Origin: Paracoccus luteus
GTDB lineage: Bacteria; Pseudomonadota; Alphaproteobacteria; Rhodobacterales; Rhodobacteraceae
Direction: 5' to 3'
Length of the DNA: 64,000 nucleotides
NCBI RefSeq assembly: GCF_004522155.1
Contig: NZ_SDEA01000001.1
Span: 372,001-436,000 of the forward strand
Within the stretch, counting starts at the first letter, position 1, and every line of letters starts with the position of its first letter. A model generated the notes under the pieces. That model was not told the DNA's origin. It saw nothing but the letters and a program-made list of their open reading frames with translations, and did not search any database. Of the stretch, positions 51,332-61,550 are shown piece by piece. A program made the translations under genes and the position numbers.

Positions 51332-51802
51332 TTGGCCGACAACGACGCGGGCGACGATCAGGCGGACGGGGCGGACAACGCCGCCAGCCGTGATGTCGAT
51401 GCCCGTGCGCGGGACGCCCAGCGTCTGGCCGCGCTCGAGGCGCGGCTTGCGCAGATGGGGGGCGACGACAGGCCCGCCACTCCGGGGATGGACAAGTTCC
51501 ATCACGCCAACCAGGCGTGGCGGATGGTGGTCGAGCTGGTCGCCGGTCTGGCGATCGGGTTCGGCGCGGGAATGGGGCTGGATTGGCTGCTGGGCACCGC
51601 GCCCGTCATGCTGATCATCTTCGTCTTTCTGGGCTTCGCGGCCGGGGTCAAGACGATGCTGCGGACCGCCGCCGAGATGGGCGGCGCCGCGACGGACACC
51701 ACGCCGGGCAAACCGGCGGACGGACAGACGCCGGCACAACCGGCAGGCGGACAGACGCCGGCACAGCCGGCAGATACGAAGGGGACAAAGCGTGGCGACT
51801 GA
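51332..51802 (+). CDS. atpI: ATP synthase accessory protein I (AtpI)
   Basis: 156 residues if started at the TTG at 51332, which has CGGGGGG before it. AtpI assists assembly of the c ring or Mg2+ supply. The family segment is [27 protein letters not shown] with two helices, followed by [17 protein letters not shown]. The C-terminal tail has two 9-residue repeats GQTPAQPAx encoded by a 27-bp tandem repeat at about 51722-51772. It overlaps atpB by 11 bases. Confidence 0.83.
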   Translation: MADNDAGDDQADGADNAASRDVDARARDAQRLAALEARLAQMGGDDRPATPGMDKFHHANQAWRMVVELVAGLAIGFGAGMGLDWLLGTAPVMLIIFVFLGFAAGVKTMLRTAAEMGGAATDTTPGKPADGQTPAQPAGGQTPAQPADTKGTKRGD

Positions 51803-52589
51803 AGCGCAGGGCGAAGGTTCGGGTCTGGTCTTTCACCCGATGGACCAGTTCATCGTGAAGCCGCTGTTCCGGGACATCGCGCCCGGAAGCTGCAACCCCG
51901 CCGCCGGCATGACCGACGGCTGCGTCCGCTGGTACGAGCCGACGAACGTCACGCTGTGGCTGGCGTTGGCCGCGCTGATCGTCTTTGCGCTGTTCGTGCT
52001 GGGCACCCGCGGCCGGGCGCTGATCCCGTCGCGCGTCCAGTCGGTCGCCGAACTGACCTATGGCATGGTCCACAAGATGGTCGAGGACGTCAGCGGCAAG
52101 GACGCGCTGCGTTACTTCCCCTATGTCTTCACGCTGTTCTGCTTCATCCTGTTCGCCAACCTGCTGGGCCTGCTGCCCAAGTCGTTCACCACCACCTCGC
52201 ATATCGCGGTGACGGGCGTGCTGGCGCTGTCGGTGTTCCTGGGCGTGACCATCCTGGGCTTTGTGCTGAACGGCGCGCATTTCCTGAACCTGTTCTGGGT
52301 CAAGTCGGCGCCGCTGGCGCTGCGCCCGGTGCTGGCGGTGATCGAGCTGATCTCGTATTTCGTGCGCCCCGTCAGCCACTCGATCCGACTTGCCGGCAAC
52401 CTGCTGGCGGGCCACGCGGTCATCAAGGTCTTTGCCGCCTTTGCCGCCATCGCGGTCGTGGCGCCGGTCTCGATCCTCGCCATCGCGGGCATGTTCGCCT
52501 TCGAGGTGATGGTCGCCGTGATCCAGGCCTATGTCTTCACCATCCTGACCTGCGTCTATCTCAAGGATGCGCTGCATCCGGGCCACTGA
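51792..52589 (+). CDS. atpB: ATP synthase F0 subunit a
   Basis: 265 residues from a GTG at 51792 ([20 protein letters not shown]), overlapping atpI by 11 bases. Proton channel subunit; the essential arginine is in [14 protein letters not shown], and the C-terminal helix [20 protein letters not shown] is typical. Confidence 0.96.
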   Translation: MATEAQGEGSGLVFHPMDQFIVKPLFRDIAPGSCNPAAGMTDGCVRWYEPTNVTLWLALAALIVFALFVLGTRGRALIPSRVQSVAELTYGMVHKMVEDVSGKDALRYFPYVFTLFCFILFANLLGLLPKSFTTTSHIAVTGVLALSVFLGVTILGFVLNGAHFLNLFWVKSAPLALRPVLAVIELISYFVRPVSHSIRLAGNLLAGHAVIKVFAAFAAIAVVAPVSILAIAGMFAFEVMVAVIQAYVFTILTCVYLKDALHPGH

Positions 52590-52643
52590 CGCGCCCCGCA
52601 GGATCTGATTTCCAACCGTTTCCAAAGCCTCAAGGAGCATACC

Positions 52644-52886
52644 ATGGAAAACGTCGCGACCTATGCCGAACTGGGCAAATACCTGGGTGCCGGCCTCGCC
52701 TGCATCGGCATGGCGGGCGCCGCGATGGGCGTGGGCAACGTCGCCGGCAACTATCTGTCGGGCGCGCTGCGCAACCCCTCGGCCGCTGCCTCGCAGACCG
52801 CCACGCTGTTCATCGGCATGGCCTTCGCCGAAGCCCTGGGCATCTTCTCGTTCCTGGTCGCCCTGCTGCTGCTGTTCGCAGCCTGA
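52644..52886 (+). CDS. atpE: ATP synthase F0 subunit c
   Basis: 80 residues, two helices. The proton-carrying glutamate is in [19 protein letters not shown]; the polar loop is SGALRNPSA. Preceded by AAGGAG. Confidence 0.97.
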   Translation: MENVATYAELGKYLGAGLACIGMAGAAMGVGNVAGNYLSGALRNPSAAASQTATLFIGMAFAEALGIFSFLVALLLLFAA

Positions 52887-52961
52887 TCCCGACGCCGTTC
52901 CTTGCTTTTGGGTGAGGCGACCCGCCTCACCCGATTGCCAACCGCAGGCCAGGGATAGGAC

Positions 52962-53879
52962 ATGTTCAGCCTTTTGCAGCAGACCGCCCCAACCGCGGTC
53001 CAGACGACCCCCGCGACGCCCCCGTCCGGGACAACGACGACGACCGTGACCGTCCCCATCGGCGACGCCGCGGCAACCGCGCCCGCCGTCACGACGGCGC
53101 CGGCGGATTCCGCCGTGGTGGTGACGCCCGCCGCCGATGCCGCGGCTTTGCCTGCCGGTGACGCGCAGACCCATGCGACCGACGCGATCCAGGTGCCCGC
53201 CACGGGTGCCGGCGATGCCGCGCCCGTCGCCGAGATCGGGGTGGGGCACGCGCCCGCCGTTTCCGATGCGGGCCATGCCGTGGTCGCGACCGACGGCACG
53301 CATGCCGTCGTGACCTCTGCCGTTCCCGGAACCGACGCGGCGCATGCGGCGGCCGCGGGCGGCCATGACGCCGCCGCCGCGGTCGGGATGCCGCAGCTCG
53401 ACTTCTCGACCTTCGGCAACCAGATCTTCTGGCTGCTGGTGACGCTGGCGGTGATCTATCTGATCCTGTCGCGCGTCGCGCTGCCGCGGATCAGCCGGAT
53501 CATGGCCGACCGGCAGGGGCTGATGACCTCGGATCTGGCGACGGCCGAGGATTTCAAGCGCAAGGCCCGCGACGCCGAGGCCGCCTATGACAAGGCGCTG
53601 GCCAATGCCCGCACCGAGGCGGGCAAGATCGTCGCCGCCAACAAGGCCGAGATCGACGCCGAACTGAAGCAGGCGATCGCCAAGGCCGACGCCGAAATCT
53701 CGGCCCGCGCCGTCGAATCGGAACGCCGCATCGGCGAGATCCGCGCCTCGGCCGCGCAGGACGCGCGCACGGTGGCGCAGGATGTCGCGGCGGAACTGGT
53801 GCGCGCCTTTGGCGCCACGCCCGATGCCGCCGCGCTGGACGCCGCCGTGGACGCCCGCATCAAGGGAGCCGTGCAATGA
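52962..53879 (+). CDS. ATP synthase F0 subunit b' with a long N-terminal extension
   Basis: 305 residues. From about residue 143, [27 protein letters not shown] is the normal b' membrane segment and a long coiled coil follows. The first ~140 residues are a low-complexity Ala/Thr/Pro/Val region (for example [16 protein letters not shown]) not found in ordinary b', which are near 160-190 residues. The [10 protein letters not shown] start follows a plausible ribosome binding site; a start at the ATG 53388 would give a normal-length protein but lacks a clear Shine-Dalgarno. It overlaps the b gene by four bases. Confidence 0.85.
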   Translation: MFSLLQQTAPTAVQTTPATPPSGTTTTTVTVPIGDAAATAPAVTTAPADSAVVVTPAADAAALPAGDAQTHATDAIQVPATGAGDAAPVAEIGVGHAPAVSDAGHAVVATDGTHAVVTSAVPGTDAAHAAAAGGHDAAAAVGMPQLDFSTFGNQIFWLLVTLAVIYLILSRVALPRISRIMADRQGLMTSDLATAEDFKRKARDAEAAYDKALANARTEAGKIVAANKAEIDAELKQAIAKADAEISARAVESERRIGEIRASAAQDARTVAQDVAAELVRAFGATPDAAALDAAVDARIKGAVQ

Positions 53880-54436
53880 TCCGCCTGCTGACCGCCTGCG
53901 CGCTGGCGCTGGGGGCGACCCCCGCGCTGGCCGCGACCGGCCCGTTCTTTTCGCTGCGCAACACCGATTTCGTCGTGCTGGTGGCGTTCCTGGTGTTCGT
54001 CGGCATCCTGCTGTATTTCCGCGTTCCCGCGGCCATCGGCAAGCTGCTGGACAAGCGCGCCGACGGGATCAAGGCCGACCTGGCCGAGGCCCGCCGCCTG
54101 CGCGACGAGGCGCAGGAAATCTATGCCAGCTATGAACGCCGCCAGCGCGAGGTTGCGGGCCAGGCCGACGAGATCGTCGCCAACGCCCGCCGCGAAGCCG
54201 TGGCGCACGCCAACAAGGCCAAGGTCGATCTGCAAAAGTCGATCGAGCGTCGCCTGCAGGCCGCGCAGGACCAGATCGCCTCGGCCGAGAACGACGCCGT
54301 GCGCGCCGTCCGCGACCGTGCCGTTCAGGTGGCCGTGGCGGCTGCGTCCGACCTGTTGGCCCGCCAGATGGGCAGCGAAGACAAGTCGGCCCGGATCGAC
54401 CGCGCCATCGACGACGTGGCGCGCCACCTGAACTGA
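53876..54436 (+). CDS. atpF: ATP synthase F0 subunit b
   Basis: 186 residues. An N-terminal hydrophobic stretch (cleavable-looking signal ending ALAATG) and one membrane helix ([17 protein letters not shown]) precede a charged coiled coil of the peripheral stalk. Overlaps b' by ATGA and ends the F0 operon; a textbook terminator follows. F1 genes are not in the window. Confidence 0.95.
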   Translation: MIRLLTACALALGATPALAATGPFFSLRNTDFVVLVAFLVFVGILLYFRVPAAIGKLLDKRADGIKADLAEARRLRDEAQEIYASYERRQREVAGQADEIVANARREAVAHANKAKVDLQKSIERRLQAAQDQIASAENDAVRAVRDRAVQVAVAAASDLLARQMGSEDKSARIDRAIDDVARHLN

Positions 54437-54465
54437 TACAAGAACAACGACGGACAGTGACATGG

Positions 54466-54492
54466 CCCCCGGCGGAAACGCCGGGGGTTTTT
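54466..54492 (+). terminator. Intrinsic terminator of the F0 operon
   Basis: CCCCCGGCG and CGCCGGGGG form a perfect 9-bp stem with a GAAA loop, followed by TTTTT. Confidence 0.92.
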
Positions 54493-54515
54493 CATGCGCG
54501 GGGGCGGGGCGCATG

Positions 54516-54542
54516 AAAAAGGCCGGGACTGTGCCCGGCCTT
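54516..54542 (-). terminator. Terminator of the OmpA-type gene
   Basis: AAGGCCGGG and CCCGGCCTT pair over a 6-base loop; on the minus strand TTTTT follows. Confidence 0.8.
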
Positions 54543-54562
54543 GCTCTGCGATGCCCTGACGG

Positions 54563-55222
54563 TCAGCGTGTCGGGCGGATCACGATCTCGACCCGGCGGT
54601 TCTGCGCCCGGCCCGCGGCGGTTGCGTTCGACGCGACCGGCTGGGTGATGCCCATGCCCATCGTCGCGATCCGGTTCGGGCTGACCCCGCCTGCGGTCAG
54701 CACGCCCGCGACGGACCGCGCCCGGCGCTGCGACAGGTCCATGTTATAGGCGGCGGCGCCCGTGTTGTCGGTGTGGCCGACGACCTGCACGGTCGAGTTC
54801 GGATACTGCTGCAGGTTGCGGGCCAGCGCATACAGGTCGTTCTGCGCGGGGCCGGACACGGCGGCGCTGTCAAAGGCGAACAGCACGCCCTCGGGCAGGG
54901 TGACGTTCAGCGTCTGGCCGGTGTTCACGACGCTGACGCCGGGCGTGGTCATCTGCTGTTGCAGCGCGCGGGCCTGCGCGTCCAGCACCGACCCGGCCAG
55001 ACCGCCGGCCGCCGCGCCGACGATGGCGCCCTTGATCGCGTCGCGCCCGCGTCCCCGGCTGTCGTCGTCGCGGGTTCCGGCGACGACGGCGCCGACCGCG
55101 GCGCCAGCGATCGCGCCCTGCTGGGCGCGCGACATCTGCACCGGTTGCCCATACTGGTCGGTGCAGGCCCCCAGCGCGGTCAGGGCGGCGGTCGCCAGAA
55201 GAAGAGAGAAGCGGGTGGACAT
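54563..55222 (-). CDS. OmpA-family lipoprotein (Pal/YiaD type)
   Basis: 219 residues. Lipoprotein signal ends ALGAC; a glycine-zipper segment (GAIAGAAVGAVVAG, GAIVGAAAGGLAGSV) follows, then an OmpA C-terminal domain with NTGAAAYNMDLSQRRARSV and GRAQNRRVEIVI that binds peptidoglycan. Overall similar to YiaD. The ATG at 55222 begins the signal; longer readings run antisense through nth. Monocistronic, with its own terminator. Confidence 0.9.
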   Translation of the reverse strand: MSTRFSLLLATAALTALGACTDQYGQPVQMSRAQQGAIAGAAVGAVVAGTRDDDSRGRGRDAIKGAIVGAAAGGLAGSVLDAQARALQQQMTTPGVSVVNTGQTLNVTLPEGVLFAFDSAAVSGPAQNDLYALARNLQQYPNSTVQVVGHTDNTGAAAYNMDLSQRRARSVAGVLTAGGVSPNRIATMGMGITQPVASNATAAGRAQNRRVEIVIRPTR

Positions 55223-55459
55223 GACACGAGTCCTTTCGGATGAAGGCCCGCCGGGCGGGCTGGAGGTGATAGGGTGCGCCACGCGGGGCGGCTGTGGGAA
55301 GACTGCCACGCGGGGCACCGGGGTGCCAGCGCGGGCGGCGCGAAACCTCTGACGCGCCGTCACAATGCGGGGAAGGCGGCGCGAGGCTGCGGTGAACGCC
55401 CCGCCGGCCAATTGATCGGCGGGCTTGCGATGGGCGGGCTTGCTTGGCATCACCGTGGC

Positions 55460-56203
55460 ATGTCCGACAACCCCGACCCCGCCGCCCCCGGTGCAGCCGC
55501 CCCCCGTCCGCGCGCGGTCCGCGCCGCGGCACCCCGCCGGTTGCGGCTGCCCGCGGCGCTGCCGTATGCCGCGCAGGCGGCGATCTTTTCGCGCCTGCGG
55601 GCGGCCAACCCGCATCCGGTGACGGAACTGGAATACCGCGACGCCTTCACCCTGCTCGTCGCCGTGGCGCTGTCGGCGCAGGCGACCGACGCGGGCGTGA
55701 ACAAGGCCACGCGCGGATTGTTCGCCGCCGCCCCCACGCCGCAGGCGATGGTGGCCCTGGGGGTCGAGGGCGTGACCGAACATATCCGCACCATCGGCCT
55801 GTTCCGGCAAAAGGCGCGCAACGCCGTGGCGCTGTCGCAGCGGCTGATCGACGAATACGGCGGGCAGGTGCCCTCGTCGCGCGCGGCGCTGATGACGCTG
55901 CCGGGGGTGGGGCGCAAGACGGCGAACGTTGTGCTGAACTGCATCTGGGGCCTGCCGGCGCAGGCGGTGGACACGCATATCTTCCGGGTCGGCAACCGCA
56001 CGCAGCTTGCCCCCGGCCGCGACGAATCCGAGGTCGAGCGCGCCATCGAGGACAACGTCCCGGCCGAGTTCCAGGGCAGCGCCCATCACTGGCTGATCCT
56101 GCACGGCCGCCACATCTGCCAGGCGCGGCGGCCGCGCTGCACGATCTGCCCGATCGCGGATCTGTGCCCCTATGAGCCGAAGACGACCGACCCCTTGCCC
56201 TGA
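55460..56203 (+). CDS. nth: Endonuclease III
   Basis: 247 residues. DNA glycosylase/AP lyase for oxidised pyrimidines. The helix-hairpin-helix LPGVGRKTANVVL carries the catalytic lysine, VDTHIFRV the aspartate, and CQARRPRCTICPIADLC the four Fe-S cysteines with family spacing. An Ala/Pro/Arg-rich N-terminal tail of about 30 residues precedes the domain. Its 3' end and the following spacer contain a 13-base duplication (CCTTGCCCTGAGC twice). Confidence 0.95.
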   Translation: MSDNPDPAAPGAAAPRPRAVRAAAPRRLRLPAALPYAAQAAIFSRLRAANPHPVTELEYRDAFTLLVAVALSAQATDAGVNKATRGLFAAAPTPQAMVALGVEGVTEHIRTIGLFRQKARNAVALSQRLIDEYGGQVPSSRAALMTLPGVGRKTANVVLNCIWGLPAQAVDTHIFRVGNRTQLAPGRDESEVERAIEDNVPAEFQGSAHHWLILHGRHICQARRPRCTICPIADLCPYEPKTTDPLP

Positions 56204-56271
56204 GCCCCCCTTGCCCTGAGCGCCGCCAGCCGCCATTGACGCCGGGAACGGCGGACAAGCAGGGGGCAGCC

Positions 56272-57267
56272 ATGACGCGGGTCATCGGAATCGGCAACGC
56301 GATCATGGACGTGATCGCCCCGACCACGGATGCCGAGCTGGACCGGCTGGGCATCCACAAGGGGATCATGCAGCTGATCGACCGCGAGCGGTCGGAATAC
56401 CTGATGGCCGCGCGCGAGACGTCCGAGCAGCGCTCGCGGCTGGTGCCGGGCGGGTCGGTGGCGAACACGCTGGCGGGGATCGGGCGGCTGGGGCTGCCCA
56501 CCGGGTTCATCGGCCGGGTCGCCGACGACGACCTGGGCCGCGCCTATGCGCGCGAGATGGCGGCGGACGGGACCGATTTCGTGAACCCGCCGGTCACCGG
56601 GTCGCCGCTGCCGACGTCACGGTCCATCATCCATGTCACGCCGGACGGCGAGCGGTCGATGAACACCTATCTGGGCGTCTCGGCCGAACTGGGCGAAGGC
56701 GACGTGGACCCGGCGCTGTTCGGCAAGGGCACGTGGCTGTTCCTCGAGGGCTATCTGTTCGACAAGCCGGACGGCAAGGCCGCCTTCCTGAAGGCGGCGC
56801 AGGCATGCCACGCGGCAGGCGGACAGGCCGGCATCGCGCTGAGCGATCCGTTCTGCGTGGACCGCCACCGCGACGATTTCCGCAGGCTTGTGGCCGGGCA
56901 GATGGATTACGTCATCGGCAACATCCACGAATGGCAGTCGCTGTATCAGGTGGAAAACCTCGACGCCGCGCTGGCGCAGGCGGCGGCCGACTGCGGGACG
57001 GTGATCTGCACGCGGTCGGGACAGGACGCGATCCTGATCCGCGGGGCCGAACGGGTGACGGCGCCAGTGCGCCGCGTGACTCCGGTCGATGCGACGGGCG
57101 CGGGCGACCAGTTCGCGGCCGGGCTGATCCATGGCCTGGCGACCGCCCGCCCGCTGGCCGTCGCGGGGCGCATGGGCTGCATCGCTGCGGCCGAGGTCAT
57201 CGGCCACATGGGCGCGCGCCCCGAGGCGGACGTGATGGCGCTGTTCAAGGCCGAAGGGCTGGCCTGA
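56272..57267 (+). CDS. PfkB-family sugar/nucleoside kinase, probably adenosine kinase
   Basis: 331 residues. PfkB motif 1 is PGGSVANTLAGIGRLG and motif 2 is VTPVDATGAGDQFAAGLIHG with the catalytic aspartate; the N-terminus VIGIGNAIMDVI is typical of adenosine kinase-like members. Substrate choice between adenosine and a sugar is inferred. Starts at the ATG 56272 after AGGGGG. Confidence 0.88.
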   Translation: MTRVIGIGNAIMDVIAPTTDAELDRLGIHKGIMQLIDRERSEYLMAARETSEQRSRLVPGGSVANTLAGIGRLGLPTGFIGRVADDDLGRAYAREMAADGTDFVNPPVTGSPLPTSRSIIHVTPDGERSMNTYLGVSAELGEGDVDPALFGKGTWLFLEGYLFDKPDGKAAFLKAAQACHAAGGQAGIALSDPFCVDRHRDDFRRLVAGQMDYVIGNIHEWQSLYQVENLDAALAQAAADCGTVICTRSGQDAILIRGAERVTAPVRRVTPVDATGAGDQFAAGLIHGLATARPLAVAGRMGCIAAAEVIGHMGARPEADVMALFKAEGLA

Positions 57268-57314
57268 CGTCACGCAAGGGGGCTTCCGCCCCCGTCGGCT
57301 TCGCCGACTCCCCC

Positions 57315-57337
57315 GAGGATATTTCGACAAGGAAGAA
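57315..57337 (+). repeat. Dispersed repeat, copy d
   Basis: GAGGATATTTCGA then CAAGGAAGAA, preceded by the palindrome GGGGGCTTCCGCCCCC at about 57279-57293. Forms a facing pair with copy e. Confidence 0.7.
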
Positions 57338-57364
57338 GGGCCGCCCACGCCAGGCGGCCCTTTC
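57338..57364 (+). terminator. Terminator hairpin after the kinase gene
   Basis: GGGCCGCC and GGCGGCCC form an 8-bp stem with a 7-base loop, followed by TTTCTTTCTT. Confidence 0.75.
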
Positions 57365-57393
57365 TTTCTTGCCCAAATATCCCCGCCGGAGGC
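57364..57393 (-). repeat. Dispersed repeat, copy e (inverted)
   Basis: On the minus strand: GGCGGGGATATTTGGG then CAAGAAAG. Faces copy d across the terminator at 57338. Confidence 0.65.
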
Positions 57394-57394
57394 C

Positions 57395-57418
57395 AAGGCC
57401 GGGCGCATGCCCGGCCTT
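57395..57418 (-). terminator. Hairpin at the 3' end of the beta-oxidation operon
   Basis: AAGGCCGGGC and GCCCGGCCTT form a perfect 10-bp stem with a 4-base loop, just after the FadB stop. Confidence 0.65.
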
Positions 57419-57424
57419 TCTCGC

Positions 57425-59614
57425 TCAGGCCGCCTTCTGCGCCGTCTTGTCGAAGCGGCCATAGAAGGTCTGCCCCTTTTCGGCCATCTCGCGCAGCAGC
57501 GCGGGCGGGGCAAACCTCTCGCCATGCTGCGCCGCCAGACGGTCGGCGAGCTCGACCGCACGGGGCGCGCCCAGCATGTCCAGCCAGCCGAACGGGCCGC
57601 CGGTCCAGGGCGCAAAGCCCCAGCCCAGGATCGCGCCCACGTCGCCCTCGCGGATGTCTTCCAGCACCCCGGCCTCGAGCGCGCGCACGGCCTCGAGCGC
57701 CTGGGCGAACATCAGGCGATGCTGCACCTCGGTCAGCTCGGGCTGATCGTCGGCGGGAGGCCAGTTCGCCCCCAGCTCGTCCCACAGGCCCTGCCGCTTG
57801 CCCGCCTCGTCATAGGCGTAAAAGCCCGCGCCGGCCTTTTTCCCCATGCGGCCCGCGTCGGCCATGCGGAACAGCACCTCGTCCACCGCATCGTCGGCAT
57901 AGGCGCCGCCCATCGCGGCGCGCGTGGCCTTGGCGATCTTGACGCCCAGGTCGATCGAGGTCTCGTCCACCAGTTGCAGCGGTCCCAGCGGCATGCCCAT
58001 CATCTTGGCCGCATTCTCGACCAGCGTCGGGTTCACCCCCTCGCCGACCATGCGGATGCCCTCGTTGATATAGGGGATGATGCAGCGGTTGGCATAGAAG
58101 AACCGCGCGTCGTTGACGACGATCGGCGTCTTGCGGATCTGGCGCACGAAATCCAGCGCCTTTGCGACGGCGCGGTCGCCGGTTTCGGCGCCCTTGATGA
58201 TTTCCACCAGCATCATCTTGTCCACCGGGGAAAAGAAGTGGATGCCGATGAACTGCTCGGGCCGGGCGCTGGCCTTCGCCAGATCGCCGATGGGCAGGGT
58301 CGAGGTGTTGGTGGCAAAGATCGCGTCCTGCGGGATCACGGCCTCGGCCCGTTTCGTGACCTCGGCCTTGACGCCCACATCCTCGAACACCGCCTCGACG
58401 ATCAGGTCGCAGCCATCCAGCGCCGCATAGTCGGTTGTGGCGGTGATGCGGCCCAGGATCTCGGCCTTTTTCTCCTCGGTCATCTTCCGGCGGCCAATGC
58501 CCTTGTCCAGGATGCCGGTCGAATAGGATTTGCCGCGGTCGGCGGCGTCCTGCGTCGAATCGATCAGCACGACCTCGATCCCGGCGTTCGCCGCGACATA
58601 GGCGATGCCCGCGCCCATCATCCCCGCGCCAAGGACGCCCAGCTTGCGGACCGACTGGTCCGGTGCGTCGGGCCGGTTCGCGCCCTTCTCCAGCGCCTCC
58701 TTGTTGATGAACAGCGACCGGATCATGTTGCCGGACGACGGGTTCATCATCACATGGGTGAACCAGCGCGCCTCGATCCGCAGCGCCTGATCAAACGGGA
58801 CCAGCGCGCCTTCGTAGACCGCGCTCAGCAAGGCCTTGGCGGCGGGGTAGACGCCCATCGTCTTGCCGTGGACCATCGCACTTGCGCCGACCATCGTCAT
58901 GAAACCCGTCGGGCTATAGGGCGCGCCGCCGGGCATCTTGAAGCCCTTGGCGTCCCAGGGCTTGACCAGGTCGGCGTCGCTGGCGTTCAGCACCCAGTCG
59001 CGCGCGGCGGCGACCGGGTCGGCCACAACCTCGTCGATGACGCCCGCGGATTTTGCCTTGGCGGGGTCGTTCAGCTTGCCCTCCAGCAGCAGGGGCGCCG
59101 CTGCCATCGCGCCCAGCTTGCGGACCAGCCGCGTGGTGCCGCCCGCGCCGGGGAAGATGCCGACCATGATCTCGGGCAGGCCGATCTTGGCGCGGGGGTT
59201 GTCGGCGGCAAAGATGCGGTGGGTGGCCAGCGGCAGTTCAAGCCCGATCCCCAGCGCGGTGCCGGGCAGGGCGGCGGCGATGGGCTTGGCCCCTTTCAGC
59301 GTCTTGGGGTCCATGCCCGCGCGCTCGATCTTGCGCAGCAGGTGGTGCAGGTTCATCACGCCGTCGAACACGCCCTGCGCGCCGCCCGCGTCCTTCATCC
59401 CGGCGATGACGTTCAGGTCCATCCCGGCGGCAAAGTCCTTTTTGCCGCTGGTGATGACGATGCCCTTGACGCCGTCGTCGGCCAGCGCGTCGTCGATCAG
59501 GCCGCTCAGCGTCGCAGCGCCGTCCATCGACAGCACGTTCATCGACTTGCCCGGCACGTCCCAGGTGATCAGCGCGACGCCGTCGGCGTCCTTCTGCATG
59601 GTGAAATCGGTCAT
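57425..59614 (-). CDS. fadB: 3-hydroxyacyl-CoA dehydrogenase/enoyl-CoA hydratase (FadB type)
   Basis: 729 residues. Residues about 1-190 are the crotonase domain ([33 protein letters not shown] with both glutamates); the NAD domain begins near 325 ([21 protein letters not shown]) and the 3HCDH C-terminal domains follow. It acts on fatty acyl-CoA intermediates. Start ATG 59614 overlaps the cupin stop by four bases. Third gene of the minus-strand thiolase-cupin-fadB run. Confidence 0.94.
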   Translation of the reverse strand: MTDFTMQKDADGVALITWDVPGKSMNVLSMDGAATLSGLIDDALADDGVKGIVITSGKKDFAAGMDLNVIAGMKDAGGAQGVFDGVMNLHHLLRKIERAGMDPKTLKGAKPIAAALPGTALGIGLELPLATHRIFAADNPRAKIGLPEIMVGIFPGAGGTTRLVRKLGAMAAAPLLLEGKLNDPAKAKSAGVIDEVVADPVAAARDWVLNASDADLVKPWDAKGFKMPGGAPYSPTGFMTMVGASAMVHGKTMGVYPAAKALLSAVYEGALVPFDQALRIEARWFTHVMMNPSSGNMIRSLFINKEALEKGANRPDAPDQSVRKLGVLGAGMMGAGIAYVAANAGIEVVLIDSTQDAADRGKSYSTGILDKGIGRRKMTEEKKAEILGRITATTDYAALDGCDLIVEAVFEDVGVKAEVTKRAEAVIPQDAIFATNTSTLPIGDLAKASARPEQFIGIHFFSPVDKMMLVEIIKGAETGDRAVAKALDFVRQIRKTPIVVNDARFFYANRCIIPYINEGIRMVGEGVNPTLVENAAKMMGMPLGPLQLVDETSIDLGVKIAKATRAAMGGAYADDAVDEVLFRMADAGRMGKKAGAGFYAYDEAGKRQGLWDELGANWPPADDQPELTEVQHRLMFAQALEAVRALEAGVLEDIREGDVGAILGWGFAPWTGGPFGWLDMLGAPRAVELADRLAAQHGERFAPPALLREMAEKGQTFYGRFDKTAQKAA

Positions 59615-60081
59615 TCGTGTTCTCCCTTGGCCGGGTAGGGGGTGCCGTCCAGATGCGTGTACCCCGCCGGCGTCGCCAGAAGGTCGATGCCGGGATAGTG
59701 GCAGATGTTGTTCGGGTTGCGGCTGCCCGCGATCAGATAGGTCGCGGGCCGGTCGGTGTGGTTGCGCAGCGTGTGCGCGACCGGCGTGCCCGCCTTCCAG
59801 CAGCAGGCGTCGCCCGGATGGATGACGGTTTCCACGCCATCCTCGATCACCGTCAGCTGACCCGCGAGCATATAGAGGAACTCGTCCTCGTGCTCCTCCC
59901 AGTGCGGCTGGCTGCTCTGGCGGCCGGGATGCAGCGTCTCGACGGCGGCGCCGAACTGGGTCAGGCCGCCCGCCTCGGTGATATGGCGATAGCTGACATG
60001 GCCGCGCCCGAGGTTCCAGGGGTCGGGATAGCCGGAATCCCCGGTCGTCTCGGCCACGCTGTCCTTGCGGAAGATCGCCAT
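59611..60081 (-). CDS. Cupin-domain protein
   Basis: 156 residues. One small cupin barrel: [34 protein letters not shown] (motif 1) and [20 protein letters not shown] (motif 2). The metal histidines/glutamate are in place, so it may be an enzyme or a ligand sensor. Overlaps the stop of the thiolase gene by one base and the start of fadB by four, so it is part of the operon; the role in beta-oxidation is unknown. Confidence 0.85.
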   Translation of the reverse strand: MAIFRKDSVAETTGDSGYPDPWNLGRGHVSYRHITEAGGLTQFGAAVETLHPGRQSSQPHWEEHEDEFLYMLAGQLTVIEDGVETVIHPGDACCWKAGTPVAHTLRNHTDRPATYLIAGSRNPNNICHYPGIDLLATPAGYTHLDGTPYPAKGEHE

Positions 60082-61292
60082 CACACGCGCTCGATGATGG
60101 TCGCGGCGCCCATGCCGGAGGCGATGCACAGCGTGGCAAGGCCGGTGGACAGGTCGCGCCGTTCCAGCTCGTCCAGCAGGGTGCCGATGATGATCGCGCC
60201 GGTCGCGCCCAGCGGGTGGCCCATCGCCATCGCGCCGCCGTTGACGTTCACCCGGTCGGGGCTGACCTGATAGGCCTGCATGAAGCGCAGGACGACCGCG
60301 GCGAAAGCCTCGTTCACCTCGAACAGGTCGATGTCGCCGATGCTCATGCCGCTGTCGCGCAGGATCTTGTCGGTGACGGGCACCGGGCCGGTCAGCATGA
60401 TCGTGGGATCGGTGCCGATCTTGGCGGTGGCGCGGATGCGGGCGCGGGGTTTCAGCCCCATCGCGTCGCCCCATTCCTTGCTGCCGATCAGAACGGCCGC
60501 CGCGCCGTCCACGATGCCGGACGAGTTGCCGGCGTGGTGGATGTGGTCGATGCGGTCCAGATGGGGATACTTCAGCATTGCCACCTTGTCGAAGCCGGGC
60601 ATGACCTCGCCCATTTCCTTGAAGGCGGGCTTCAGCCGGGCCAGATCCTCGATCGTGGTGCCGGGGCGCATGTATTCGTCGCGGTCAAGGATCGTCAGGC
60701 CGTTCTGATCCAGCACCGGCACGATGGATTTGTCGAACCGCCCCTCGGCCCAGGCCTCGGCGGCGCGGCGCTGGGATTCGACGCCAAGCGCGTCGGCCTC
60801 GTCGCGGGTAAAGCCGTATTCGGTGGCGATGATGTCGGCGGAAATGCCCTGCGGGACGAAATAGGTCTTCATCGCAAGGCTGGGGTCGATGGCGATGGCG
60901 GCGCCGTCGCTGCCCATCGCCACGCGGCTCATCATCTCGACGCCGCCGGCGATATAGGCCTGGCCCGCGCCGCCGCGGATCTGGTTGGCGGCCAGGTTCA
61001 CCGCCTCCATCCCCGACGCGCAGAAGCGGTTGATCGACAGGCCGGGGATCGACTGGTCGAGATCGGACATCAGCACCGCCGACCGCGCAAGGCAGCCGCC
61101 CTGTTCCATGACCTGGGTGACGTTGCCCCAGATCACGTCCTCGACCGCGTGGCCGTCCAGCCCGTTGCGGTCCTTGACGGCGTTCAGCAGCCGCGCCGAC
61201 AGCGCCAGCGAGGTCACCTCGTGCAGGCTGCCGTCCGGGCGGCCCTTGCCGCGCGGGGTGCGGGCGGCGTCATAGATATAGGCTTCGGTCAT
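60081..61292 (-). CDS. fadA: Acetyl-CoA C-acyltransferase (thiolase)
   Basis: 403 residues. Nucleophilic Cys91 in [14 protein letters not shown]; the C-terminal [15 protein letters not shown] and [12 protein letters not shown] hold the other catalytic residues. It removes acetyl-CoA in beta-oxidation. First gene of the fadA-cupin-fadB run; its promoter region is the structured spacer at 61293-61593. Confidence 0.94.
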   Translation of the reverse strand: MTEAYIYDAARTPRGKGRPDGSLHEVTSLALSARLLNAVKDRNGLDGHAVEDVIWGNVTQVMEQGGCLARSAVLMSDLDQSIPGLSINRFCASGMEAVNLAANQIRGGAGQAYIAGGVEMMSRVAMGSDGAAIAIDPSLAMKTYFVPQGISADIIATEYGFTRDEADALGVESQRRAAEAWAEGRFDKSIVPVLDQNGLTILDRDEYMRPGTTIEDLARLKPAFKEMGEVMPGFDKVAMLKYPHLDRIDHIHHAGNSSGIVDGAAAVLIGSKEWGDAMGLKPRARIRATAKIGTDPTIMLTGPVPVTDKILRDSGMSIGDIDLFEVNEAFAAVVLRFMQAYQVSPDRVNVNGGAMAMGHPLGATGAIIIGTLLDELERRDLSTGLATLCIASGMGAATIIERV

Positions 61293-61360
61293 GCGGTCCT
61301 CCGATGATCTGTCGTGCCCGGCGGCAAGGCGGGGGGCTTCGCGCCCCCCGGACCCCCCGC

Positions 61361-61382
61361 GGGATATTTCCTCAAGGAAGAA
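61361..61382 (+). repeat. Dispersed repeat, copy f
   Basis: GGGATATTTCCTCAAGGAAGAA, preceded by the palindrome GGGGGGC/GCCCCCC at 61331-61349. Faces copy g. Confidence 0.7.
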
Positions 61383-61527
61383 CGGGCGTGGTAACGGTCC
61401 GTTAACCTGGGACCGTTATCCCGAGCGGCACGGTACAGGCTGGGAAGCCGATGACCGTCAAGGGAGAAAGCCCCGGTCCGCCACTGATGCCTGTGGCCGC
61501 GCGGACCGGGGCCGCCGCCTCTCGCCG

Positions 61528-61550
61528 TTCTTCCTTGTTCAAATATCCCC
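61528..61550 (-). repeat. Dispersed repeat, copy g (inverted)
   Basis: On the minus strand: GGGGATATTTGAA then CAAGGAAGAA. Inverted relative to copy f, 145 bases away. Confidence 0.7.

Noticed and set aside
51722..51775. A short tandem repeat as a CRISPR or mobile element
   Set aside because: It is two 27-bp copies encoding [12 protein letters not shown] residues at the AtpI C-terminus, without spacers.
56190..56222. A direct repeat of CCTTGCCCTGAGC as an insertion target site
   Set aside because: Only a 13-base duplication at the nth stop with nothing between the copies; probably slippage.
61430..61500. A plus-strand cobalamin riboswitch
   Set aside because: TGGGAAGCCG and CCGCCACTG recall its core, but the spacing is wrong, the B12 box is missing and no plus-strand gene follows. 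Kept only as a weak resemblance.
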